DNA of 7,835 nt from positions 1-7,835 of the forward strand of contig JAYVOI010000321.1 of the NCBI GenBank assembly GCA_043758005.1, written 5' to 3'. The DNA is from JAENVT01 sp043758005 (GTDB taxonomy: Bacteria > Actinomycetota > Acidimicrobiia > Acidimicrobiales > Ilumatobacteraceae). The first letter of the stretch is position 1; each line of letters begins with the position of its first letter. This document shows, one piece after another, positions 1 through 5,875 of the stretch. The notes beneath the pieces were generated by a model. It was not told where the DNA came from. It did not search any database and saw nothing but the letters and a program-made list of their open reading frames with translations. The position numbers and the translations under genes were made by a program.

Positions 1-54
1 CCCCCACCCTCTCATCACAACAACGTGGCCACACCGCTAACCTGACCGGCTCGC
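1..54 (+). promoter_or_regulatory. Upstream region of the plus-strand operon, possible -10 box
   Basis: This is the only non-coding stretch before the first plus-strand gene. A TAACCT hexamer at 38-43 fits the actinobacterial -10 pattern TAnnnT and would put a transcription start a few bases before the ATG at 55. No Shine-Dalgarno-like run precedes that ATG, so a leaderless or nearly leaderless transcript is possible. I see no convincing -35 box, operator or hairpin. The hexamer match is weak evidence alone, and the true promoter may lie left of the window. Confidence 0.25.
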
Positions 55-405
55 ATGAACCCGGACTCGCGTCACCTCCGTCTCGGCAGGATCGTCGGCC
101 CGTTCGCCGAGCACCTGTTGACCGCCGATCTGCCGCAACTGCCGTCCGCACGGCGCGACGACGTGGTGCAGTTCATCGAACGACGGATGGCGACGGTGCC
201 CAGCTTCACCCGGTTCGGCGTCATGGTGATCGGCTTGTTCTACCGGGTCCTGCTCGCGGTCGCCGTTGGCCGCACCGTGCTGCGATTCCTGGTCGCCAGG
301 CCGCTTCCACTGCTCGGAGAGTACCCGCGACTGGTGCGTTCGCTCGGATACGCCTACATCTGGGAGCGTTGGCCCGACACGATGCCCACCGGAGCACCGC
401 GATGA
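55..405 (+). CDS. Small hypothetical protein, possible partner of the GMC oxidoreductase
   Basis: This 116-residue protein is not one I can assign to a named family. The ATG at 55 is the first usable start because an in-frame TGA sits at 43-45; no ribosome binding site is visible. The N-terminal half is mixed and charged (a PSARRDD stretch at about 30-36). Residues 54-72 are hydrophobic (FGVMVIGLFYRVLLAVAVG) and could be one membrane segment or a buried helix. The C-terminal part is rich in Pro, Arg and aromatics (LGYAYIWERWPD at about 97-108). Its stop overlaps the start of the GMC gene as ATGA (402-405), which implies translational coupling. Some membrane-linked GMC dehydrogenases have small accessory subunits, so an accessory or membrane-anchor role is plausible, but that rests on position only. 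The reading frame is well supported; the function is unknown. Confidence 0.75.
   Translation: MNPDSRHLRLGRIVGPFAEHLLTADLPQLPSARRDDVVQFIERRMATVPSFTRFGVMVIGLFYRVLLAVAVGRTVLRFLVARPLPLLGEYPRLVRSLGYAYIWERWPDTMPTGAPR
391..394 (+). promoter_or_regulatory. Ribosome binding site fixing the GMC oxidoreductase start
   Basis: GGAG lies 7 bases before the ATG at 402, a normal spacing. It decides the start in favour of 402 over the in-frame TTG at 369, which would add 11 residues ahead of the FAD-binding region and deepen the overlap with the upstream gene. Confidence 0.65.
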
Positions 406-1853
406 TCCCCACGACGGCGACCGAGCACCTCGATGCGGAAGTGCTGGTCGTCGGCTCCGGCGCCGGCGGGGCCACCACCGCCGCCGTGTTGGCCGAGGCC
501 GGCTTCGACGTGCTGATCGTCGAAGAAGGCGAGTGGGTCGACCAGGGCGAGGTGGTGCCGTTCTCGCTCGAGCAGATGGATCGGCAGTATCGCTCCGGCG
601 GTGTCACGGTCGCGCTCGGGCTGCCGTCGATTGCCTATACCGAGGGTCGCTGCGCCGGTGGCGGCACGGAGATCAACAGCGGGCTGTACCGCCGCCCGCC
701 CGACGAGGTGTTGCATCGATGGGCCGCCGAGTACCGCATCGCCGATCTCGACCACGACGAGATCGCCACCATCGCCGACGAGGTGGAGTCGGCCCTGAGC
801 GTGACGACCGTGCCCGGCCCAGCGAGCGCGCCGAGCGAGGTGTTGCGACGCGGCGCGGAGCGACTCGGCTGGCAACACAGCGAGATCCCGCGGTGGATGA
901 AATACCCCGGCGGCGATGCCGCAGGCGGCATTCGTCAGAGCATGACTCGCACCTACCTGCCGAGGGCCGTGGCGGCCGGGGCGCGGCTGATCACCGGTTG
1001 TCGCATCGACGCGTTGGTGATGGTTGGTGGTCTTGCCAAGCGGGCGACCACGACGTTGCCGGGTGGGCGACACGGCAGCATCACCTTCCGGTACGTCTTC
1101 GTGTGCGCTGGCGCGATCCAATCGCCGGCGTTGCTGCAACGCTCGCGCATCTCTGGCCACATCGGTCGATCGCTGGCCGTGCACCCGACCGTGAAGCTCG
1201 CTGCCCGATTCGCCGACGAGCTCAACGTGCCCGACGACGTCCCCGTGCACCAGGTCAAGGAGTTCGCACCCGACCTGTCGTTCGGCGGCTCGGCGAGTCA
1301 GCCGGGATTGGTGGCGCTGGCGTTGAGCGATCAATGGTCGACGTTCTCGCGTGCAGTCACCGACTGGCGACGGATCAGCATCTACTACGCAGCGATCACC
1401 AGCGAGGGCCGAGGCCGGGTGCGGGCGGTACGCGGGCTGCGCGACCCGATCGTGACCTATGGGCTGACACGGCGCGACCGTGCCCTACTCGGAAGCGGGC
1501 TGACTCGCCTCGCGCTGCTGATGCTCGAGGCCGGTGCCGAGGAGGTGTATCCGTCGTTTCGGGGTGCTCCCCTCGTTCGTACCCGCGCCGACCTGGCCGC
1601 GATGTCGTCGGCGTTCTCCGCGGCGCGTGCCAGCGTGATGACGGTGCACCTGTGTTCGACCGTGCCGATGGGCGAAGACCTCGCCAAGTGCGGCGCCAGT
1701 TCGTTCGGGCAGGTGCACGGCACCACGAACGTCTGGGTCAACGACGCCTCGCTGCTCCCCACGGCGCCCGGGGTGAACCCACAGGGAACGGTGATGGCGC
1801 TGGCGATCCGCAACGCCCGCCGGTTCGCGGCCACGGAGCAACCTCATGGGTGA
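402..1853 (+). CDS. GMC family FAD-dependent oxidoreductase
   Basis: This 483-residue flavoprotein should oxidise an alcohol group on an unidentified substrate and pass electrons to oxygen or another acceptor. The FAD dinucleotide motif GSGAGG is at residues 18-23, with an acidic pair after the second strand (EEG at 41-43). The GMC signature follows at about 82-100 (GRCAGGGTEINSG). The C-terminal catalytic block is clear: His416 in HLCSTVPMG, VHG at 438-440, then VNDASLLPTAPGVNP with Asn459, matching the His and Asn of cholesterol-oxidase and fatty-alcohol-oxidase type members. No signal peptide or membrane segment is seen. The cysteine cluster common in fatty-alcohol-oxidase-like GMC proteins before the TYLPRA region (about 184-189) is absent. 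The gene is coupled to its neighbours by ATGA upstream and by 8 bp downstream. The family is secure; the substrate (sterol, long-chain alcohol or sugar) is not. Confidence 0.92.
   Translation: MIPTTATEHLDAEVLVVGSGAGGATTAAVLAEAGFDVLIVEEGEWVDQGEVVPFSLEQMDRQYRSGGVTVALGLPSIAYTEGRCAGGGTEINSGLYRRPPDEVLHRWAAEYRIADLDHDEIATIADEVESALSVTTVPGPASAPSEVLRRGAERLGWQHSEIPRWMKYPGGDAAGGIRQSMTRTYLPRAVAAGARLITGCRIDALVMVGGLAKRATTTLPGGRHGSITFRYVFVCAGAIQSPALLQRSRISGHIGRSLAVHPTVKLAARFADELNVPDDVPVHQVKEFAPDLSFGGSASQPGLVALALSDQWSTFSRAVTDWRRISIYYAAITSEGRGRVRAVRGLRDPIVTYGLTRRDRALLGSGLTRLALLMLEAGAEEVYPSFRGAPLVRTRADLAAMSSAFSAARASVMTVHLCSTVPMGEDLAKCGASSFGQVHGTTNVWVNDASLLPTAPGVNPQGTVMALAIRNARRFAATEQPHG
1835..1838 (+). promoter_or_regulatory. 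Ribosome binding site of the first SDR gene
   Basis: GGAG sits 7 bases before the ATG at 1846 and lies inside the end of the GMC coding sequence. It supports the start that overlaps the GMC stop (TGA at 1851-1853) by 8 bases. Confidence 0.6.
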
Positions 1854-2880
1854 TCGCTTCGCCGCCCCCGCGGTCACGGCCATCACCGGCGCCTCTGGTT
1901 GGCTGGGGCGGGCATTGGTACACCGGCTGCTCGCCGATCCGGCGCGGCGACGGTTGCGATTGCTCGCGCACACCACGGCCGAAGCGCAGGCCCTGGCTGC
2001 CCTCGGCAATGTCGAGGTCGTGATCGGCGACATCGGCAAGCCCGACACCGCTGCCCGGCTCCTGCACGGCACCGGCCGCGATGTCGACCTGATCCACACA
2101 GCCGGCATCATCCACCCCAGCACGACTCGACAGTTCTTCGAGATCAACGTCTTGGGTGCGCGTCACGTCGCCGAGGCCGCCCTCGATCACGGTGTGCGGC
2201 GCATGGTCCATGTCTCGTCGAACAGCCCCTTCGGCACCAACCCGCACCCCGGCGACACGTTTCGGGCCATCGAGCCGTACCACCCGTACCTCGGCTACGG
2301 ACGGTCGAAGATGCGGGCCGAGTTGGCGGTGTTCGAGTCGATCGCCCGAGGACTCGACGCGACGATCGTGCGGCCGCCGTGGTTCTACGGACCGTTCCAG
2401 CCGGCACGCCAGACGACGTTCTTCCGGCTCGTGCGTGCCGGGCGGTTCCCGGTCGTGGGCGATGGTGAGCAACGACGGTCGATGGTCTACATCGACAACC
2501 TCGTCGACGGGATCATCGCCGCCGAGCTGACACCGGCGGCGAAGGCCCGCGGGTACTGGGTGGCGGACGAGACTGCGTACACCGTGAACGAGATCGTCGA
2601 CACCGTCGGCCGAGCCCTCACCGACGAGGGGTTCAGTGTGAAGCCGCCGTCGACCCGACTACCCGCCATCGCTGGGCGGCTCGCCGAGCTTGGCGACCGG
2701 ATCGTGCAGGGTCTCGGGCGCTACCAGCAGCAACTGCACGTGCTCGGCGAGATGAACCACACCATCGCCTGCGACATCTCCGTCACGCGGCGCGAACTCG
2801 GCTACGTGCCACGGGTCAGCCTCTACGACGGGATGCGCACCAGCATTCGGTGGTGCGTCGAGCAAGGCATCGAGCTGTGA
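1846..2880 (+). CDS. NAD-dependent epimerase/dehydratase, extended SDR (3-beta-HSD-like)
   Basis: This 344-residue protein has the extended short-chain dehydrogenase fold and should carry out NAD(P)-linked oxidation, reduction or epimerisation of a hydroxyl or keto group. The Rossmann motif GASGWLG is at residues 15-21, and an acidic loop residue follows at Asp62 (GDIG). The catalytic set is visible: Ser124/Ser125 (HVSSNS) and Tyr151-x3-Lys155 (YGRSK). PPWFYGP (177-183), the VYIDNLVDG stretch (about 214-222) and a C-terminal GYVPRVSLYDGM segment (319-330) resemble the 3-beta-hydroxysteroid dehydrogenase and OleD-like branch. No signal peptide is seen. It overlaps the GMC gene by 8 bp and the next SDR gene by 4 bp, so it probably acts with them, perhaps reducing or isomerising a product of the GMC enzyme. 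A nucleotide-sugar epimerase is the main alternative. The family is firm; the substrate is unknown. Confidence 0.9.
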   Translation: MGDRFAAPAVTAITGASGWLGRALVHRLLADPARRRLRLLAHTTAEAQALAALGNVEVVIGDIGKPDTAARLLHGTGRDVDLIHTAGIIHPSTTRQFFEINVLGARHVAEAALDHGVRRMVHVSSNSPFGTNPHPGDTFRAIEPYHPYLGYGRSKMRAELAVFESIARGLDATIVRPPWFYGPFQPARQTTFFRLVRAGRFPVVGDGEQRRSMVYIDNLVDGIIAAELTPAAKARGYWVADETAYTVNEIVDTVGRALTDEGFSVKPPSTRLPAIAGRLAELGDRIVQGLGRYQQQLHVLGEMNHTIACDISVTRRELGYVPRVSLYDGMRTSIRWCVEQGIEL

Positions 2881-3920
2881 CGGTCAGCCTGGTCACCGGA
2901 GGCAGTGGGTACTTCGGGTCACTGCTGGTGCGCCGGCTGGCCGCGGACGGGCACGGGGTGCGTGTACTCGACCTGAACGACTCCGACGACCGACCGGCAG
3001 GTGTGGAGCTGATCCAGGGCGACATCCGCGATCGTGCCGTGGTGGCTCGTGCCGTCGAGGGCTGCGACGTGGTGTTCAACAACGTCGCCCAGGTCCCGTT
3101 GGCGAAGGACGCAGAGCTGCTCCGCACCGTCAACGTCGACGGCACGACGCTGTTGCTGGAAGCGGCGATCCGAGCCGGCGTCGGCAAGGTGGTGCACACC
3201 TCGTCGAGTGCGGTCTTCGGTGTGCCGGCGAGCAATCCCGTGCTGCCGACCACGGCGGCGTTGCCGGTCGAGGCGTACGGCCGCGCCAAGGTCGCCGCGG
3301 AGTCTGCTTGCCTCGAGGCGGTGGCCAACGGTCTCGATGTGACGATCATCCGCCCGCGTACCATCCTCGGTCACGGTCGCCTCGGGATCTTCGGAATCCT
3401 CTTCGAGTGGGTCGCCGACGGCGCCGACATCTTCGTGCTCGGCGCTGGCAACAACCGCTACCAGTTCATCCACGCCGACGATCTCGCCGAGGTCTGTGTG
3501 CTGGCCGCGCGTGCACCGGGCGCCGCTGTCTTCAACGCCGGCACCGACCGCTTCGGCACGATGCGCGAGTCGCTCGAGTCGCTGTGCGACCACGCAGACA
3601 CGGGCTCGCGTGTCAGATCGCTGCCGGCCGCACCGGCTGCCGCGCTGATGAAGGCGGCAGCATTCGCCCACCTCGCCCCGTTCGCCCCGTACCACTGGTT
3701 GATGTACTCGAAGTCACTGTGGTTCGACATCGACCATGTGCGCGGTGCCCTCGGTTGGCAGCCGAAGTGGTCGAACGAGGAGATGCTGGCCGATAGCTAC
3801 GACTGGTTCCTGCGCAACCGGTCCGAGACCGCGCAAGCCGGTCGGTCGCACCACCGGACGATCGCCAAGCAGGGTGCATTGCGGGCGCTGAAGCTGGCCA
3901 CCAGGCTGCTGCCGCGCTAG
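2877..3920 (+). CDS. NAD-dependent epimerase/dehydratase, extended SDR (second copy)
   Basis: This 347-residue extended SDR follows the first directly. I choose the GTG at 2877, which overlaps the upstream stop as GTGA (2877-2880) and has AAGG at 2864-2867. An in-frame GTG at 2850 would add nine residues unlike the usual SDR N-terminus. The protein then starts right at the first beta strand, with GGSGYFG at residues 8-14. Other landmarks are HTSSSAVFG (about 107-115, catalytic Ser region), Tyr134-x3-Lys138 (YGRAK), RPRTILGHGR (159-168) and QFIHADDLAE (196-205). The pattern suits a sugar-nucleotide epimerase or 3-beta-HSD-like enzyme. After the usual end near residue 314 there is a basic tail of roughly 30 residues ending in an amphipathic-looking segment (ALRALKLATRLLPR). 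It is clearly diverged from the first SDR, so not a recent duplicate. Substrate unknown. Confidence 0.9.
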   Translation: MTVSLVTGGSGYFGSLLVRRLAADGHGVRVLDLNDSDDRPAGVELIQGDIRDRAVVARAVEGCDVVFNNVAQVPLAKDAELLRTVNVDGTTLLLEAAIRAGVGKVVHTSSSAVFGVPASNPVLPTTAALPVEAYGRAKVAAESACLEAVANGLDVTIIRPRTILGHGRLGIFGILFEWVADGADIFVLGAGNNRYQFIHADDLAEVCVLAARAPGAAVFNAGTDRFGTMRESLESLCDHADTGSRVRSLPAAPAAALMKAAAFAHLAPFAPYHWLMYSKSLWFDIDHVRGALGWQPKWSNEEMLADSYDWFLRNRSETAQAGRSHHRTIAKQGALRALKLATRLLPR

Positions 3921-3922
3921 CG
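3915..3922. other. Shared stop-codon palindrome where the two operons converge
   Basis: CGCTAGCG is a perfect 8-base palindrome. Its central CTAG (3917-3920) carries TAG for the plus-strand SDR (3918-3920) and TAG for the minus-strand glycosyltransferase (3917-3919). Both proteins end with the codons CGC TAG, which produces the symmetry. No hairpin with a T-rich tail lies between the genes, so each transcript must run into the opposing gene before ending. Confidence 0.9.
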
Positions 3923-5038
3923 ACGGGCGCGCCGCATCACTTGGCCGTGCAGTCCGGCAAGGATCCCTCGTGCAGACGCGTCCCACGTCAACGACCGGGC
4001 GCGTGTCAAGGCGGCGGCGGCCAGCGTGCTCCGTCGCTCATCGTCGAGCAGCACGTCGGCGATGGCGTCGCCGAGCTGTTGGAGTGGGGCCAACACTCCG
4101 GTCACGCCATCGATGACGCTGCTTCGGTGGCCACTGACGTCGGTGGCGACCGCGGGTGTTCCGCATGCTGCCGCCTCGGTGATGGTCAGGCCCCACCCCT
4201 CCGCCAGCGACGCGCTGCTGACCAGCCAGGCGCGCTGGTAATGAGCGATCAGGTCGGCATGGCCGAGGCGGCCGGCAAAGGTGATCCACTCCCCCGCGTC
4301 ATGAGCCGCCACTCGCGCCTCGAGAGCCGGCAGCAACGGTCCGTCGCCGACGATCACCACCTCCAGGTTCGGCACGCGCTTGCGGGCGATTGCCGCCGCC
4401 TCGATCAGTTCGTCCTGCCGTTTCACCGGTGCCAGGCGCGCGACACACACGACCAGTGGCACGGCGCTGCGCTGACCCCCGGGTTGGAACATGGGGTCGA
4501 CACCGTTGTTGACCGCAACCACGCGATCGGCACGGAAGCCGAGGCCGAGAAGGTCATCGCGGGTGGCGTCCGACGGTGTCAGCGTGAGGGTTCGCCGGTA
4601 GAACGGTGGCGCAAACCGAGCCTCCATGGCGCGGCCGACACCGGCGAGTGGTTTGGGCAGCAACTGATCCCACATCGGACCATGCACATGATGGAGGAAG
4701 GTGATGTGCGGCTTTCGGCACCACACCGGGCTCATCCACGGCACGCCGTTCCAGACCTCGACGAGCGCGTCGTAGGGACCCATTCGTCGCACCCACTCGC
4801 TGCCAACAGCGCGCGGGAACACCGAATACCGGCTGCCGCGGCGCACGACGCGATAGCCGTTGCGCGTCGCTGTAGCCGGCTGCCCGAGAGCCGCCGAGGT
4901 GCGATGCGTGATGTCCAACCCGGCCGCCGCCCACCGTCGCATGAATTCGTCGGCATGCACTTCCGAGCCGCCGGCGTCGGGGTCGTCGAGGTCGCGCCAG
5001 GCGAGCACGTGCACGCGGCGCACACCGACGGACATCAT
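3917..5038 (-). CDS. Glycosyltransferase family 4-type (GT-B fold)
   Basis: This 373-residue protein should transfer a sugar from a nucleotide-sugar donor to a lipid or glycan acceptor at the cytoplasmic side. From the ATG at 5038, an N-terminal Rossmann strand leads to the WRDLDDPDAGGSEVHA stretch, with AGGSE at 22-26. The acceptor half includes FLHHVHGPMW (about 114-123). The donor half has VARLAPVK with Arg201 and Lys206, and the EX7E motif at Glu280-Glu288 (EGWGLTITE), typical of retaining GT4 enzymes. No membrane segment is seen. The start is uncertain: a TTG at 5083 would add 15 residues, overlap the dprE2 stop by 8 bp and has GGAG at 5095-5098 with long spacing. I prefer 5038 because the fold then begins a few residues after the start. 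It probably shares the dprE1-dprE2 transcript. Its donor and acceptor are unknown; it is not a GT-C type arabinosyltransferase. Confidence 0.9.
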   Translation of the reverse strand: MMSVGVRRVHVLAWRDLDDPDAGGSEVHADEFMRRWAAAGLDITHRTSAALGQPATATRNGYRVVRRGSRYSVFPRAVGSEWVRRMGPYDALVEVWNGVPWMSPVWCRKPHITFLHHVHGPMWDQLLPKPLAGVGRAMEARFAPPFYRRTLTLTPSDATRDDLLGLGFRADRVVAVNNGVDPMFQPGGQRSAVPLVVCVARLAPVKRQDELIEAAAIARKRVPNLEVVIVGDGPLLPALEARVAAHDAGEWITFAGRLGHADLIAHYQRAWLVSSASLAEGWGLTITEAAACGTPAVATDVSGHRSSVIDGVTGVLAPLQQLGDAIADVLLDDERRSTLAAAALTRARSLTWDASARGILAGLHGQVMRRARR

Positions 5039-5075
5039 CTCGTCGGCAAGCTGCTCGATCGTCGGAACATCGGCG

Positions 5076-5837
5076 TCAGCCAAGGGGCAGGCGTCTCCAC
5101 ACGGGGCCGGGCAGATGACGGAGCGCGCTGAAGACGTACCGCAGCAGTGGTGGCGCCCACACCACGCGCCGGCGCGCGAGCAGTGCTCGTACCGTCACGT
5201 CGGCCACGTTCTCCGGCGTCGTCGAGAACGGCGCTGCTTTGCGACCCGTCGTCATCTTGGTGTGGACGAAGCCGGGCCGCACGATCAACATGTGCACACC
5301 ATCGTCGGCCAAGGCGTCGCCGAGCCCCTGGGCGAAGCCGTCGATGCCGGCCTTGCTACCGCCGTACACGGGGTTGGCGCGACGAACTCGCTCGCCCGCG
5401 ACGCTACTGAGCATCACGATCGATCCGTGTCCTTGCTGTCGCATCTGATTGGCAATGGCAATGGTGCTCGAGACGACACCGGTGAAGTTGACCTGGGCGA
5501 TCTCGACCGCCGCGACGGGATCGATCGAGGTGACATCTCCCTCGCCAAGCAGGCCGAAGGCGATGATCGCCACGTCGATGTCGCCGTACGACTGCGACAG
5601 GGATCGAACGATGTCAGCATGCGTGTCGGTGGCCGCGGCGTCGAAGTGAACCACTTCGACCGCGAGCGAATGATGCCGCAGGCCATCAGCCGCTCGCTCG
5701 CCGCGATCGATGTCGCGACACGCGAGCACCACCGTGCCTGTCGTCGGTCCGATCAACTGGCGGGTGATGGCCAGCCCGATCTCGCTGGTTCCGCCCAACA
5801 GCACGATGGTCTGCGGTTGGCCGAGTGCGTTCTCCAT
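5076..5837 (-). CDS. dprE2: DprE2, decaprenylphospho-beta-D-erythro-pentofuranosid-2-ulose 2-reductase
   Basis: This 253-residue classical SDR reduces the 2-keto intermediate made by DprE1 to give decaprenylphosphoryl-arabinose, using NAD(P)H. Its length is about that of M. tuberculosis DprE2. The cofactor motif GGTSEIG is at 15-21, in the context LLGGTSEIGLAI known from DprE2. IIAFGLLG is at 91-98, catalytic Ser144/Ser145 lie in MLSSVAGERVRRAN, and Tyr158-x3-Lys162 (YGGSK) follows. The ending (VWAPPLLRYV, then a basic RHLPGPVWRRLPL) also follows mycobacterial DprE2. The ATG at 5837 has AGGAG just upstream; extending the frame further would overlap the end of dprE1 and add residues unlike the family. 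It lies 38 bases after dprE1. Recognition is from remembered family sequence, without a search. Confidence 0.93.
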   Translation of the reverse strand: MENALGQPQTIVLLGGTSEIGLAITRQLIGPTTGTVVLACRDIDRGERAADGLRHHSLAVEVVHFDAAATDTHADIVRSLSQSYGDIDVAIIAFGLLGEGDVTSIDPVAAVEIAQVNFTGVVSSTIAIANQMRQQGHGSIVMLSSVAGERVRRANPVYGGSKAGIDGFAQGLGDALADDGVHMLIVRPGFVHTKMTTGRKAAPFSTTPENVADVTVRALLARRRVVWAPPLLRYVFSALRHLPGPVWRRLPLG

Positions 5838-5841
5838 GGGT

Positions 5842-5846
5842 CTCCT
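5842..5846 (-). promoter_or_regulatory. Ribosome binding site of dprE2
   Basis: The minus strand reads AGGAG followed by ACCC and the ATG at 5837. The match is strong with a short 4-base spacer. It supports the 5837 start inside the 38-base dprE1-dprE2 gap (5838-5875), which holds nothing else recognisable. Confidence 0.65.
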
Positions 5847-5875
5847 GTGTCGCTTCGATCTCACGTGGGTTGCGG

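Noticed and set aside
266..2023. Long plus-strand frame (585 codons) overlapping the GMC gene
   Set aside because: The translation is dominated by Arg/Pro/Ala runs without family motifs, typical of a shifted frame of a GC-rich gene; the real gene in the other frame has full GMC signatures.
1846..3920. The two SDR genes as a recent tandem duplication
   Set aside because: They share only fold-level motifs; sequences around the Rossmann motif, the active site and the C-terminus differ widely.
3900..3960. Bidirectional terminator between the convergent genes
   Set aside because: The palindrome is only 8 bases, formed by two overlapping CGC-TAG ends, with no T-rich tails.
3941..5131. Long plus-strand frame (396 codons) opposite the glycosyltransferase
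   Set aside because: It is antisense to a gene with a clear EX7E motif and shows no domain of its own.
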